A stretch of DNA of 64,000 bases from Shewanella dokdonensis (GTDB lineage Bacteria; Pseudomonadota; Gammaproteobacteria; Enterobacterales; Shewanellaceae): contig NZ_CP074572.1 in assembly GCF_018394335.1 (NCBI RefSeq), positions 1,860,001-1,924,000 of the forward strand. Reading direction: 5' to 3'. The notes beneath the pieces were generated by a model, which was not told where the DNA came from, did no database searches, and saw only the letters and a list, made by a program, of their open reading frames with translations. This document shows positions 1 through 9,514 of the stretch, piece after piece. The translations under genes and the position numbers were made by a program. How positions within the stretch are numbered: the stretch's first letter is position 1; every line of letters begins with the position of its first letter.

Positions 1-2
1 AA

Positions 3-737
3 ACTTTATTGAAGGTACCGCGCCTTGGGCCAAAAGCCTTTGAACAGGCGGCGGGGTTCCTGCGCATTCATGGCGGTGATAACCCATTGGATGAATCCGC
101 GGTGCATCCAGAAGCCTATATGCTGGTGGAGAATATCTCTCGCGCTAAAAGTACACCACTGGCGCAGATGATAGGTAACTCTGCGTTATTGGCAAGCTTG
201 AATCCTGTGGATTTCACTACCGCTGAGTTTGGTTTGCCCACGGTGACCGATATTCTGAAAGAGCTGGATAAACCGGGGCGTGATCCACGCGGTGAGTTCA
301 AGACGGCGCATTTTAAAGATGGGGTGGAAGCGATAACCGACCTACGGCCAGAAATGCTGCTCGAAGGTGTGGTTACCAATGTGACTAATTTTGGTGCTTT
401 TATCGATATTGGGGTGCATCAGGACGGCTTGGTACATATCTCATCGCTCACCGACAAGTTTGTCAGCGATCCCCATACCGTGGTGAAAGCTGGCGATGTG
501 GTCAAAGTCAAAGTGCTGGAAGTGGATGTCCCGCGCAAGCGCATCAGTCTTACCATGCGGCTTGATGAGAAGCCGGAAGCTAAATCTGCCGTATCGAAAC
601 CAACGGCTAAGCCAGCGGCAAAGAAAGACACTAAGCACAGTAAGCCGCAACCACATAAGAAGCAGGAAACAGCAAAACCTATGAATGCGGCTATGGGAAA
701 TGCATTTGCTGAAGCTTTTGCCAAGCTGAAGAAATAG
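3..737 (+). CDS. tex: Tex-family transcription accessory protein, C-terminal part (cut by window edge)
   Basis: About 244 residues are visible; the start lies left of the window. The first part ([21 protein letters not shown]) matches the helix-hairpin-helix region of Tex. A clear S1 RNA-binding domain follows at about visible residues 118-190 ([31 protein letters not shown]), then a Lys/Ala/Pro-rich basic tail. Tex proteins are cytoplasmic nucleic-acid-binding factors linked to transcription and ribosome function. The frame is open to the left edge and ends at TAG 735-737, 10 bp before a strong hairpin terminator. The identification is firm; the missing N-terminus cannot be judged. Confidence 0.93.
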   Translation, partial: TLLKVPRLGPKAFEQAAGFLRIHGGDNPLDESAVHPEAYMLVENISRAKSTPLAQMIGNSALLASLNPVDFTTAEFGLPTVTDILKELDKPGRDPRGEFKTAHFKDGVEAITDLRPEMLLEGVVTNVTNFGAFIDIGVHQDGLVHISSLTDKFVSDPHTVVKAGDVVKVKVLEVDVPRKRISLTMRLDEKPEAKSAVSKPTAKPAAKKDTKHSKPQPHKKQETAKPMNAAMGNAFAEAFAKLKK

Positions 738-747
738 TCGCAGACAA

Positions 748-775
748 AATAAACCGGAGCATGCTCCGGTTTATT
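748..775. terminator. Bidirectional rho-independent terminator between tex and the Gln-rich gene
   Basis: This is a perfect 28-bp palindrome (AATAAACCGGAGCA then its exact complement), GC-rich at the centre and AT-rich at the arms. It sits between two convergent genes, so it can terminate both. Confidence 0.8.
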
Positions 776-786
776 ATATCTACTAA

Positions 787-1284
787 TTAAGCGAGCGCTT
801 CAAGGCTGGACGCGGCCGCCGGTGATGTTTGCTGGCGGTAATAATCGCCAATACGGCTGCCAAAATCGCGGTAAAAATCAGCGGATTGTCCCGGTAACGG
901 ATGTCGCTGCTCACTGGCTTGTGGTGAGGCATGTCCAACTGGCTTATGCACTTGGTTACGAATGTCTTTGCGATCCAAGGCGGGTTTGACCAGCATGGTG
1001 GCAAACAGGGCTTTACCTTGCTGTTTCTGTTCCTGCGAACCCTGTTGCTGTTGTTGGTTGGATTGTTGCTGCCGCTCGTGCACTTGCGTGGCTAGGCGAG
1101 CATTTTGCTGCGCGGTATCGGCGGTACGTTCGTTTTGCGGATTAAAGGCGCGTTCTTCATGGCCTTTAGCGGGTTGTTGTGGCGGAATGACCGGCGGCCG
1201 TTGCTGCCCTTCAACCCGGGCGGCATCTGTCGCTGGGTTGCTGGTGGCAAGCGGAACCTGTGGATAGTTAGATACAAGTTGCAT
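787..1284 (-). CDS. Glutamine-rich protein of unknown function
   Basis: I do not recognise this 165-residue protein. It has no signal peptide or membrane segment. Residues about 55-95 are low complexity and very rich in Gln (QQQSNQQQQQG). The C-terminal half has a more ordered stretch (ADFYRDFGSRIGDYY) ending in an Ala/Ser-rich tail. The start ATG at 1284 has a GGAG ribosome site just upstream, and the gene converges on tex across a strong terminator. It reads as a real gene rather than a shadow because of its start signal and its fit between neighbours. The Gln-rich middle suggests a flexible linker; no function is assigned. Confidence 0.6.
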   Translation of the reverse strand: MQLVSNYPQVPLATSNPATDAARVEGQQRPPVIPPQQPAKGHEERAFNPQNERTADTAQQNARLATQVHERQQQSNQQQQQGSQEQKQQGKALFATMLVKPALDRKDIRNQVHKPVGHASPQASEQRHPLPGQSADFYRDFGSRIGDYYRQQTSPAAASSLEALA

Positions 1285-1334
1285 AACAACTCCTTCCAGT
1301 CATTGCACAAATTGTAGGCAACTATTGTTCAGAA

Positions 1335-2112
1335 TTAAACCCCTTTATTTGTAGTTTGTAGCCAATCACGCAAATGATGCAAAAAATCTTCAGGATGCGA
1401 GATAAAAGGGGCGTGGGAAGCCCCGGGCAAAATAATATCCTGCGATTGTGGGGTTTGAGGTAAGAGCGTTGACACGCGTCTTGGCACTAAGCCATCAAGT
1501 TTTCCCCAGAATCTTAGCCACGGCAAGGCGATGTGTGGCAGCTCCTGGCGCAAGTCGGTTTGTTGCAACATCTCTAATCCTTGCGCTAAGGCCGTAGCAT
1601 TGGGGAGCGGCTTCGATAAAACCAACTCTTTGATATGGCGAATATCATCTCGGGCACTGTTGCTGCCCATGGCCTGCAGTGCCATAAACCGTTCCACTGT
1701 ACGTTGTAAGTCTTGCTCTAATTGCTGGGTAAATTGCTGCAATACCGTTGCGGCAATGCCCGGCCAGGGGGCGTTGTCTGTGCCATAAAGCAGGGCGATG
1801 AAGCAATGGTGATCAATCCACGTATTTTTGTGGCCAGCGTTGTGCAATGCGCGTGGCGACTAATCCTCCAAGTGACCACCCGAGCCAGATGGCGTTAGCT
1901 GGCAATTGTGCAATCAGCAGCTCTGCCCAGTCGTCTATGGTGCCTGGCTGTGGCTGGCTGTCACCAAAACCCGGCAGATCAACACAGTAGCTTCTATACT
2001 GGGAAAGTTGCGTTACGGTGGGCAGAAAAATGCTGCCATTGACACCCCAGCCATGTAGCCATACCAGCGGCTGGCCGTCTCCGGAAACGTGATAGAACAA
2101 GGAAGATGTCAT
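1335..2112 (-). CDS. bioH: Pimeloyl-[ACP] methyl ester carboxylesterase BioH (one frameshift)
   Basis: BioH is an alpha/beta hydrolase that removes the methyl group from pimeloyl-ACP methyl ester in biotin synthesis. The first 95 residues give LHGWGVNGSIF and the nucleophile elbow IWLGWSLGGLVA (catalytic Ser). The rest, in another frame, gives QRTVERFMALQAMG, the Asp region WGKLDGLVPRR and the His region ASHAPFISHP, all as in E. coli BioH. The frames join if one T is added to the T5 run at 1825-1829, giving an expected stretch ending ITIASSPCF. It is divergent from comF with 24 bp between starts. The break is probably a sequencing error; otherwise this is a pseudogene. Confidence 0.88.
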
Positions 2113-2136
2113 GATTTATAACCTGAATACGGCACA

Positions 2137-2865
2137 GTGAATATCTTTGATGCGTTAATGGCAGGATGCCAGAAATTTATCACCAGTTTACCCAATCGCT
2201 GTTTGCTGTGTCACCAACAGCTGTGTTCTGCTGCAACGGGCATTTGTCATACCTGCCTGCAAAGCTGTTTATACACATCCCCCGTTTGTCTTGGCTGTGG
2301 TCGAGAACTGCAAACATTGCAACGTTATTGCGGTGCTTGTCTGGCATTGCAGCCGATACCCGTGATTGCGCCAGCAAGTTATCACTCATTGCTCGGGCCG
2401 TTAATTCCCAAGATAAAATATCAGGCGCAGTTTACCGCGCTGCCACCTTTAGTGCTGGCGCTGGAGCGTAGGCTGGCAATGTTGGTTGCTCATAACCTGA
2501 CGGTGTTGCCACAGGCCTTGCTGCCGGTACCCTTGCATCCGCACCGGCTGCGGGAGCGAGGTTTCAATCAGGCATGGATGATTGCCAGCATGTTGGGACA
2601 AAAACTGCAGTTGCCTGTGGTGGATAATTTGTTGCGGCGAGTGGTAGCGACTGTGCCGCAGACCGGACTGGATGGCCGGGCGCGTCGGCGCAACTTACGT
2701 GATGCTTTCATGTTGACTGCTGATTTGCCTTACCAGCGGATTGCCTTGGTCGATGATGTCGTCACCACAGGTACAACGGTAGATGAAATTGCTAGGACGC
2801 TGGCACCTTGGACACCAGATTTACAAGTGTGGTGTTTGGCCCGTGCCGAGGCGCCGGGAATGTGA
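2137..2865 (+). CDS. comF: ComF/GntX family phosphoribosyltransferase-like protein
   Basis: The 242-residue protein has the family layout: an N-terminal zinc-finger-like part with paired cysteines (CLLCHQQLC, ICHTC, CLGCG, YCGAC), then a phosphoribosyltransferase domain with the PRPP-binding loop ALVDDVVTTGTT near the C-terminus. Members are linked to DNA uptake (ComF) or, in E. coli GntX/YhgH, to growth on DNA as a nutrient. The GTG start at 2137 gives the usual N-terminus; ATG at 2158 is an alternative. The bioH-comF-nfuA neighbourhood is conserved in enteric and related bacteria. Confidence 0.88.
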   Translation: MNIFDALMAGCQKFITSLPNRCLLCHQQLCSAATGICHTCLQSCLYTSPVCLGCGRELQTLQRYCGACLALQPIPVIAPASYHSLLGPLIPKIKYQAQFTALPPLVLALERRLAMLVAHNLTVLPQALLPVPLHPHRLRERGFNQAWMIASMLGQKLQLPVVDNLLRRVVATVPQTGLDGRARRRNLRDAFMLTADLPYQRIALVDDVVTTGTTVDEIARTLAPWTPDLQVWCLARAEAPGM

Positions 2866-3007
2866 TCCAAGTGTCAGGATTATCTATCGCTCAGCACGAA
2901 AAATTAAACCTGAGATTAAAGGGACTACAAAGCCAGCGTTATCAGGAGTATTATGGGTTTAATTCTTACCAATTCACTCAGGTTTATCCTGACGGAGCAG
3001 GTTTTTC

Positions 3008-3586
3008 ATGATTAGTATTTCTGAATCAGCACAGGCCCACTTTGTCAAGCTGTTGGCTGACCAGCCGCAAGGCACTAACATCCGTGTATTTGTTATCAGT
3101 CCAGGCACTCCTCAAGCTGAATGCGGTGTGTCTTACTGCCCGCCAGACGCCATTGAAAGCGATGATATTGAACTGGAATTCAATGGCTTTAAAGCGATGG
3201 TAGACGAAAAAAGTGCACCATTTTTGGAAGATGCCAGTATCGATCTGGTGACTGATCAACTGGGTTCACAACTGACTCTGAAGGCTCCTAATGCCAAGAT
3301 GCGCAAAGTGGCAGATGATGCACCATTGCGTGATCGGGTGGAATATCTGATCCAATCAGAAATCAATCCACAGCTAGCCAGTCACGGTGGTCATATCATG
3401 TTGGTAGAGCTGACTGATGAAGGCATTGCGGTGCTGCAATTTGGCGGTGGCTGTAATGGGTGTTCTATGGTGGACGTTACCCTGAAAGATGGTATCGAAA
3501 CCCAGATGCTGGAACGTTTCCCAGGCGAGCTGACCGGGGTACAGGATGTCACTGAACATCAACACGGTTCACACTCTTACCAATAA
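3008..3586 (+). CDS. nfuA: Fe-S biogenesis protein NfuA
   Basis: At 192 residues it matches NfuA in length and layout. The N-terminal half is a degenerate A-type scaffold domain ([14 protein letters not shown]). The C-terminal Nfu domain (about 105-185) carries the cluster-binding CxxC in [16 protein letters not shown]. NfuA carries 4Fe-4S clusters to target proteins, notably under oxidative stress or iron limitation. The start ATG has GGAG upstream. A terminator follows 24 bp after the stop. Confidence 0.97.
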   Translation: MISISESAQAHFVKLLADQPQGTNIRVFVISPGTPQAECGVSYCPPDAIESDDIELEFNGFKAMVDEKSAPFLEDASIDLVTDQLGSQLTLKAPNAKMRKVADDAPLRDRVEYLIQSEINPQLASHGGHIMLVELTDEGIAVLQFGGGCNGCSMVDVTLKDGIETQMLERFPGELTGVQDVTEHQHGSHSYQ

Positions 3587-3610
3587 GTGACATGGTTGCG
3601 TTGCGCTGAG

Positions 3611-3637
3611 AAATGGTGCCATTGGGCACCATTTTTT
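3611..3637 (+). terminator. Rho-independent terminator of nfuA
   Basis: Stem AAATGGTGCC / GGCACCATTT with loop ATTG, followed by a T run. The A run on the other side could also serve the convergent MATE gene. Confidence 0.85.
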
Positions 3638-3653
3638 ATGGGGTGATGATAAG

Positions 3654-5009
3654 TTAATACGCTGTCGTTGTGGTTGAACTATGGATAAAGTGATGGCGGT
3701 TAAGCCAGTAATGGCCACCCAGCGTCAGGCTGCGTGCCAGCATAAAACAACTGAGCGCTGCCCATAAACCATGATTGCCGAACTGCTGTAACAACCACCA
3801 TATCGGCAGAAAGCACCCCAATGTGGCAACCAGCATGCTGTTACGCATCACCGCGCCTTTGGCGGCACCTATGTATACGCCATCAAACAGGTAACAAGCA
3901 AAAGCCAACAAGGGCAGTATTGTTAACCAGGGCAAATAGTGGTCTGCGGTATCGCGGACACTGCGAATATCGGTCAGTAACCCTATCAGCTGTGGCCCGA
4001 TAACGAAAAACAGTATGCAGAAACCGCCAGCCACTAATAGCGACCAGCCAAATGCGAGCGTGACTGCCGCTTGCACTTCGCTGTCGTGTCCTTTGCCGCA
4101 AGCTTGCCCGACTTCTGCTTCAGCATAATAGGCAATGCCATCTAAAGCGTAAGCAATCAGCAGCAATAGATTCAGCAGTACGGCATTGGCCGCCACTGTA
4201 TCGTCGCTAATGCCGGCGCCTTTGAACGTCATGAAAGCAAAGGTGCCTTGTAAACACAAACTGCGGATGAAAATGTCGCGGTTTAGTGTTAACAGACGCA
4301 TAAAGCCTTGCAGATGCAACTGCTCCAGCAGAGTGTTAAGTGCCATGGTCGGCATTTGCCGCAGCTCTTTTAGCACCACATAGAGCGCGATGGCGCAAGC
4401 CAGAATATCTGCCGCCACCGAAGCCAGCGCGGCACCCGCAACGCCCAGATCCAATCCCAGCACCAGCCATAAATCCAAGAAAATATTAGCCACATTGGCA
4501 ATGATCAACTGCCACATGGCGGCTTTGGGGCGCTGTCGCCCCAGTAACCAACCCAATAACACTAAGTTGAGCAGGGCAAATGGCGCTGACCAGATACGGA
4601 TCAGAAAATAACTTTTCGCATTGGCAACGACAGCAGTGCTGGCATTATTAAGATAATCTGCCAGTGCCCAGATGGGGTTTTGCAATATCAACAGCAAAAT
4701 TCCCAAGGTAAGCGCCAGTAATGCCGACTGCACCAGCAGCAGTTGTTGTTGGTTGCTGTCAGCGGCACCGAATGCCTGTGCGGTCAGTCCGGTAGTGGCC
4801 ATGCGGAGAAATCCCAGTAACCAGAACAGCAATGTTATAATTGTTGAGCCGAGTGCTACACCGCCGAGAAACCAGGCATCGCTCAGATGACCAATTACCG
4901 CGGTGTCCGCCAAACCTAATAAGGGGACGGTGATATTGGACAGGATCATTGGTAGTGCCAGCGCCCACAGGCGTTGGTTTTTTTGTCGATCAAACAGGCT
5001 GAAGGCCAT
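3654..5009 (-). CDS. MATE family multidrug/cation efflux transporter (DinF/NorM-like)
   Basis: The protein has about 451 residues with twelve hydrophobic segments in two halves, as in MATE antiporters, which export drugs using Na+ or H+ gradients. The N-terminus (LWALALPMILSNITVPLLG, then LADTAVIGHL) is typical of the DinF branch. The ATG at 5009 has an in-place CCGGAGAG ribosome site, so the longer in-frame upstream extension is not needed. It is divergent from the deacetylase gene with a 19-bp gap. Substrate is unknown. Confidence 0.9.
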   Translation of the reverse strand: MAFSLFDRQKNQRLWALALPMILSNITVPLLGLADTAVIGHLSDAWFLGGVALGSTIITLLFWLLGFLRMATTGLTAQAFGAADSNQQQLLLVQSALLALTLGILLLILQNPIWALADYLNNASTAVVANAKSYFLIRIWSAPFALLNLVLLGWLLGRQRPKAAMWQLIIANVANIFLDLWLVLGLDLGVAGAALASVAADILACAIALYVVLKELRQMPTMALNTLLEQLHLQGFMRLLTLNRDIFIRSLCLQGTFAFMTFKGAGISDDTVAANAVLLNLLLLIAYALDGIAYYAEAEVGQACGKGHDSEVQAAVTLAFGWSLLVAGGFCILFFVIGPQLIGLLTDIRSVRDTADHYLPWLTILPLLAFACYLFDGVYIGAAKGAVMRNSMLVATLGCFLPIWWLLQQFGNHGLWAALSCFMLARSLTLGGHYWLNRHHFIHSSTTTTAY

Positions 5010-5028
5010 AACTCTCCGGAGGTTGGTA

Positions 5029-6084
5029 ATGTTGTGCGGTTTACGTGTGTTATTCACTCTGGCGTTACTGTTTACAACCCAGGGCAGTTGGGCTGCAGTT
5101 ATTTTACAGTACCATCATGTTTCTGAAACTACACCTAAAGTTACCAGCGTAACGCCAGCGCAATTCAAGCAACAGATGCAATATCTGGCGGATAACAACT
5201 TCCATGTAGTGCCGTTAGCTGAGGTAGTGCAGGCCATAAAACGTGGCCAGGAACTACCTGCAAAAACTGTGGTCATTACCTTCGACGATGGTTATCGCAG
5301 CATTTTTGAAACTGCCCGGCCAATCCTTAAGTCGTTGGGGTTCCCCTATACGCTGTTTGTATCGGTAACGCCAACCGCAAAAGGTTACCGTGAAATGATG
5401 AGCTGGCAACAGTTACGGCAACTGGCGGATGAAGGGGTAACCATTGCCAATCACAGTTATGGGCATGAACACCTGATCCGCAAACTTCCTGGCGAAACAG
5501 AAGCACAATGGTTGGCGCGGATAAAACAGAATTTGCAGGACACCGAAGCTGAGTTAATGGCTAAAACTGGCCAAGATGTAAAGATGCTCGCTTATCCTTA
5601 TGGCGAATATAACACTGCGTTGCAGCAATTATTGTCAGCGTTGGGATATGTGGGCTTGGGTCAGCAATCCGGTGCCGCCGGTACCTATTCATCATTGACA
5701 GCGTTACCGCGGTTCCCGGTAGCAGGGGCTTACGCCAACATGGCGTCATTGCAGGTAAAATTGCAGGCGCGCAATATGCCGGTGCTGAGTAGTACACCGA
5801 CTAACCCAGAACTTAGTGATGGCAATTGGCGACCAACATTGCAGCTGACCTTGGAGATGCAGGATATCAATCCAGAGCAGTTACTGTGTTACTTGCCGGG
5901 ACAAGATGCGGTAAAACCAGCATGGACGAGCAAGAACAGTTTCCAGATTCAGGCGACTAAACCGCTACCAGTGGGGCGTTCACGCTATAATTGTACGGTT
6001 CCAAGCAAACATGGCAGTGGTTATTACTGGTTTTCGCAGGCTTGGGTGCGTCCTGATGATCAGGGACAGTGGTTGCATGAGTGA
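5029..6084 (+). CDS. Secreted polysaccharide deacetylase family protein
   Basis: The 351-residue protein starts with a signal peptide (about residues 1-22, ending GSWAA). A NodB-homology domain follows with the metal-site motif TFDDGYRS, the histidine motif NHSYGHEHL and the LAYPYGEYN motif. Such enzymes remove N- or O-acetyl groups from surface polysaccharides such as PNAG or peptidoglycan. The C-terminal 90 residues are an extra beta-rich domain I do not recognise. The ATG at 5029 follows GGAGG at good spacing. It is a stand-alone gene, so the target polymer is not shown. Confidence 0.88.
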   Translation: MLCGLRVLFTLALLFTTQGSWAAVILQYHHVSETTPKVTSVTPAQFKQQMQYLADNNFHVVPLAEVVQAIKRGQELPAKTVVITFDDGYRSIFETARPILKSLGFPYTLFVSVTPTAKGYREMMSWQQLRQLADEGVTIANHSYGHEHLIRKLPGETEAQWLARIKQNLQDTEAELMAKTGQDVKMLAYPYGEYNTALQQLLSALGYVGLGQQSGAAGTYSSLTALPRFPVAGAYANMASLQVKLQARNMPVLSSTPTNPELSDGNWRPTLQLTLEMQDINPEQLLCYLPGQDAVKPAWTSKNSFQIQATKPLPVGRSRYNCTVPSKHGSGYYWFSQAWVRPDDQGQWLHE

Positions 6085-6297
6085 TTGTATTGTCGGGCTG
6101 GGATAAGGGTAACAATGCTGAGCTTGCTAACAATTATCGGAAAAATCTTATAAAACCATGGGCGTATCATGGCTTAATGCTTGCTCCGAGCCATAAAATT
6201 TAGGCATCATATGCGGATCATAATATTCCCTAATAAATGATGCTTAAGCTTATTGGCGGATGACTAGAAACCCGCGAGAAGGGTCAGGAGTAACTTT

Positions 6298-7025
6298 TTG
6301 ATTTCAGTAGTAATACCGGCCAAAGATGAGGCTGGCAATATTGGACCACTGATGGATGAAATTTGTCAGTCTTTGCAGGGCCTGACAGAATTTGAGATCT
6401 TGGTGGTGGACGATGGCAGCAGCGATGGCACTGCACAGGAAGTGATTGACACCGCCAACAAAAATGGTTGCCTTGCTAAGGCAATTGTTCATTGTCACAG
6501 CACTGGTCAGAGTACTGCCGTGTGTACCGGCGTGCGCCATGCATCAGGCCAGTACATTGTCACGTTGGATGCGGATGGCCAGAATGATCCGGCTGATATT
6601 CCCGCCATGTTGAAACTGACGGAAAGTATCACAGCCGAGCATTTCTGTATTGCTGGCTATCGCAAGAATCGTAAAGATACCGCCTGGAAGCGTTTTCAGT
6701 CGCGCTTCGCCAATAAAGTTCGCGATGCCATGTTACATGATGGCGTACCGGATACCGGTTGCGGATTGAAGCTGTTCCCCGTGAAACCTTTTTGCGTCTG
6801 CCATATTTCAACCATATGCACCGTTACATCCCAGCGCTGGTGCGGCGTTTGGGCGGCGAAGTGTTTATTTCTGTGGTGAACCATCGCGATCGTGGTGTCG
6901 GCGTATCCAAATACACGGCATGGAACCGGATGTGGGTCGGCATTGTCGATATCCTCGGCGTCATGTGGCTCATTCGCCGTGCCAAAATTGCGGAGATTAA
7001 ACGCGTTGACAGCAACCAGCCATAA
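6298..7025 (+). CDS. Family 2 glycosyltransferase, DPM1/ArnC-like (one frameshift)
   Basis: The GT-A domain shows VVIPAKDEAGNI, the nucleotide-binding VDDGSSDGT and the metal-binding DADGQNDPADIP, as in enzymes that load a sugar onto a polyprenyl phosphate. TTG at 6298 is preceded by AGGAG at 6286-6290. The second frame (from about 6781) supplies RETFLRLPYFNHMHRY and NHRDRGVGVSKY, and the frames join if one C is added to the C4 run at 6777-6780. It overlaps the next gene by 20 bp and is the first of a three-gene operon ending in an ArnT-like transferase. That suggests it makes the lipid-linked sugar donor; the sugar is unknown. Confidence 0.82.
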
Positions 7026-7710
7026 TGCTTTCAAACGCTTGGCGAAGGCCTGCGTCGTTGTACTCATTTTGTTGTTGCTGACTTGGGCCGTAAAAGAAGG
7101 CTGGTTTGAGCACCTTACTGACAGTAATTGGGTTGCTCACTTTGTAAAATCTCATGGCCTTTATGGCTGGGGGTTATTGTTGGTCGCCGGCGGCTTATTT
7201 ACTGCGGTGGGTGGGCCAAGACAGGTGATTGCCTTTGTGTTCGGCTTTGCTATTGGTGGCTGGCAAGGTGCGTTGTATTCGACATTGGCGGCTTTGCTGG
7301 GCTGTGTTGTCAGCTTTTATGTGGCGCGGCTGACTTTCCGTAGCAGTTTGCAAAAACGTTTTGGCCGCAAGTTGCAGAAGTTTGAAGCCTTGGTTATTCG
7401 CAATACCTGGCTAAAAGTGCTGATGATCAGGTTGCTACCTGTGGGCAGTAACCTGCTAACCAATCTGTTTGCTGGTGCTACTCATGTGCCTGCGCGCGGT
7501 TTTTTGTTGGGCAGTACTATAGGTTATCTGCCACAAATGTTGATATTTGCCTATGCCGGAGCTGGGCTGGGCCTGTCTGATCATGTGCAATTGATCATCA
7601 GTATCGCACTATTCCTGATTTCCAGTATTATCGGTGCCTATCTGTACCGCAGCCGTTTGCAGCGGCAGGTGGGCGAGCTGATTTCCGAAGATGAAGAGAC
7701 CGCTCAATGA
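7006..7710 (+). CDS. VTT/DedA-superfamily membrane protein (TVP38/TMEM64 type)
   Basis: The 234-residue protein has about six hydrophobic segments. The core (GGPRQVIAFVFGFAIGG, ALLGCVVSFYVAR, then RLLPVGSNLLTN and GSTIGYLPQM) fits the VTT domain shared by DedA and TMEM64 proteins, some of which move undecaprenyl phosphate across the inner membrane. I chose TTG 7006 because GGAG lies about 10 bp upstream and the frame before it only mirrors the GT2 gene. It overlaps the GT2 gene by 20 bp and the ArnT-like gene by 4 bp (ATGA). This placement fits a role as carrier-lipid flippase for the operon, which is inference. Confidence 0.8.
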   Translation: MTATSHNAFKRLAKACVVVLILLLLTWAVKEGWFEHLTDSNWVAHFVKSHGLYGWGLLLVAGGLFTAVGGPRQVIAFVFGFAIGGWQGALYSTLAALLGCVVSFYVARLTFRSSLQKRFGRKLQKFEALVIRNTWLKVLMIRLLPVGSNLLTNLFAGATHVPARGFLLGSTIGYLPQMLIFAYAGAGLGLSDHVQLIISIALFLISSIIGAYLYRSRLQRQVGELISEDEETAQ

Positions 7711-9428
7711 ATTTCCTGCTAAAACCGTTCGATTCGGATGACTATCGCCGTGTGTTCTGGGCGTTATTCTGGCTGACGCTGGTGGTGATGTTGTTAGGCG
7801 TAGGTTTCCGTTCTCCCTGGCCTGCAGATGAACCACGGTTTGTTGAAGCCGCTAGAGAGATGGTCACCAATGGACAGTGGCTGTTCCCCAGCCGCGGTGG
7901 GGAATTCTATCCCGATAAGCCGCCGGTATTCATGTGGGCGATAGCGCTGTGTTATCTGCTGCTGGGCAATCTAAAACTGGCTTTTCTGCTACCCAATGCG
8001 CTGTGTGGCTTACTCACTGTGATGCTGGTGTTTGATCTCGGGGCCAGACTGTGGAATGTGCGTACTGGGCGTAATGCCGCTTTGTTGCTGCTGTTGGTGC
8101 CGCAATTTCTAGTGCAAACCAAAAATGCGCAAATAGATGCAATGGTGATGTGCTGGATCACTGTTGGGTGTTATGGGTTAGTTCGTCATTTTATGCTGGG
8201 GCCTAACTGGCGCTGGTATTTTATCTCTTGGGCCTTTATGGGACTTGGCGTCATTACCAAGGGCGTAGGTTTTCTACCGCTGTTGATGTTGCTCCCGCTT
8301 GCAGTTTACGCTTGGCGCCAGAAACTGTATTTGCCAAGCTGGAAATGGAAGGCCGCACTTGGGCCATTGGTGATGTTGGCGGTCATCGCGGCTTGGCTGG
8401 TGCCTATGGTTTTGACGGTGTTACACAATGGCTCACCAGAGTACACCGCTTACATGAACAATATTCTGTTCAAGCAAACCGGTCATCGTTATGCCAATGC
8501 TTGGCACCACATCAAACCTTGGTACTTCTTTATTGTCAGTGTTATCCCTTGGTTGTGGTTTCCATTGCCATTTTTGGCAATTGCACACTGGAAAACATTT
8601 GTCTCACGGCTAAAGTCAGATCCGCAAATCGCTATTCTGCTGCTGTGGGTCGCGTTAGTGATCGTATTTTTCAGTATCAGTCCAGGTAAGCGTAACCTTT
8701 ACATTCTGCCAGCCTTACCTATGGCGTCATTGGCGATAGCGGCTGCGTTACAGGGTGTTGGTCAGCGGCGTTGGTTTGAATGGTTAGTGACTGGCCTGAT
8801 GTGGCTGGTTACCGTAGTGACATTAGTGCTTGGTGGCTTAGCGGTAGCAGAATCACCATGGTTACTGGACAAGCTTGCTGACTACACTGACAACCTGCTG
8901 AGTTTCGGATATTTCCTGCTGAGTATGGCGTTGTTGTTTGCTTTGGCATTACTGGCAACGCGTCGCTCATTTTCACTGTTGCGAGCAGGCGTTATGACCT
9001 TTATCGGGTGGCTGCTGTATGCCAGTTGGGGCTATCTGTTGCTGGATTCAGTGAGAACCCCAAAAGCCGTATTGCAGCATACTGCCGAGGTGATTGGGGC
9101 AGATGCTCAGCTTGGACTTATCCACTTCAAGGAACAGTTCATTCTATTTTCACCGCTGGATATCACCCATTTCAGTTATCTGGCGCCAGTTGCGGAGCAG
9201 GAGCGTAATGCTTGGCGATGGATGCAACAGGGGGCGCAACACTATTTGCTGGTGCCTGGTGGTGACACGTTGCAATGCTTTGATATGCGCAAAGGGCGCA
9301 ATATGGGTACTGCTCACCGGGAAGATTGGTATCTGTTAGGGCCTGACGCCATGAAAGCCAGTTGCGCTGAGCCTGAGCGGGTCGAGATCTATCATACCGA
9401 ACATCCTGGGCGTTGGATGACTGAATAG
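7707..9428 (+). CDS. ArnT-like membrane glycosyltransferase (GT83/PMT superfamily)
   Basis: The 573-residue inner-membrane protein has about twelve transmembrane segments and a soluble C-terminal domain. It carries the acidic first-loop motif ADEPRFVEAAREM and YPDKPPVFMW, hallmarks of ArnT and related GT-C enzymes that take a sugar from undecaprenyl phosphate. ArnT moves 4-amino-4-deoxy-L-arabinose onto lipid A, but no arnA/arnB genes are seen here, so another sugar or acceptor is possible. The ATG overlaps the VTT gene stop, and a terminator follows at 9445. Family is firm, substrate is not. Confidence 0.87.
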   Translation: MNFLLKPFDSDDYRRVFWALFWLTLVVMLLGVGFRSPWPADEPRFVEAAREMVTNGQWLFPSRGGEFYPDKPPVFMWAIALCYLLLGNLKLAFLLPNALCGLLTVMLVFDLGARLWNVRTGRNAALLLLLVPQFLVQTKNAQIDAMVMCWITVGCYGLVRHFMLGPNWRWYFISWAFMGLGVITKGVGFLPLLMLLPLAVYAWRQKLYLPSWKWKAALGPLVMLAVIAAWLVPMVLTVLHNGSPEYTAYMNNILFKQTGHRYANAWHHIKPWYFFIVSVIPWLWFPLPFLAIAHWKTFVSRLKSDPQIAILLLWVALVIVFFSISPGKRNLYILPALPMASLAIAAALQGVGQRRWFEWLVTGLMWLVTVVTLVLGGLAVAESPWLLDKLADYTDNLLSFGYFLLSMALLFALALLATRRSFSLLRAGVMTFIGWLLYASWGYLLLDSVRTPKAVLQHTAEVIGADAQLGLIHFKEQFILFSPLDITHFSYLAPVAEQERNAWRWMQQGAQHYLLVPGGDTLQCFDMRKGRNMGTAHREDWYLLGPDAMKASCAEPERVEIYHTEHPGRWMTE

Positions 9429-9444
9429 GTAATGTGTATAAAAC

Positions 9445-9472
9445 AAAAACCGCAGTTTGTGCTGCGGTTTTT
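9445..9472. terminator. Bidirectional terminator between the ArnT-like gene and sulA
   Basis: Stem AAAAACCGCAG / CTGCGGTTTTT with loop TTTGTG. A and T tracts on both sides suit the two convergent transcripts. Confidence 0.85.
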
Positions 9473-9514
9473 ACTGGCTGTATGAAAAATAGCGGGTTCA
9501 GTTACTGTCTGGCG

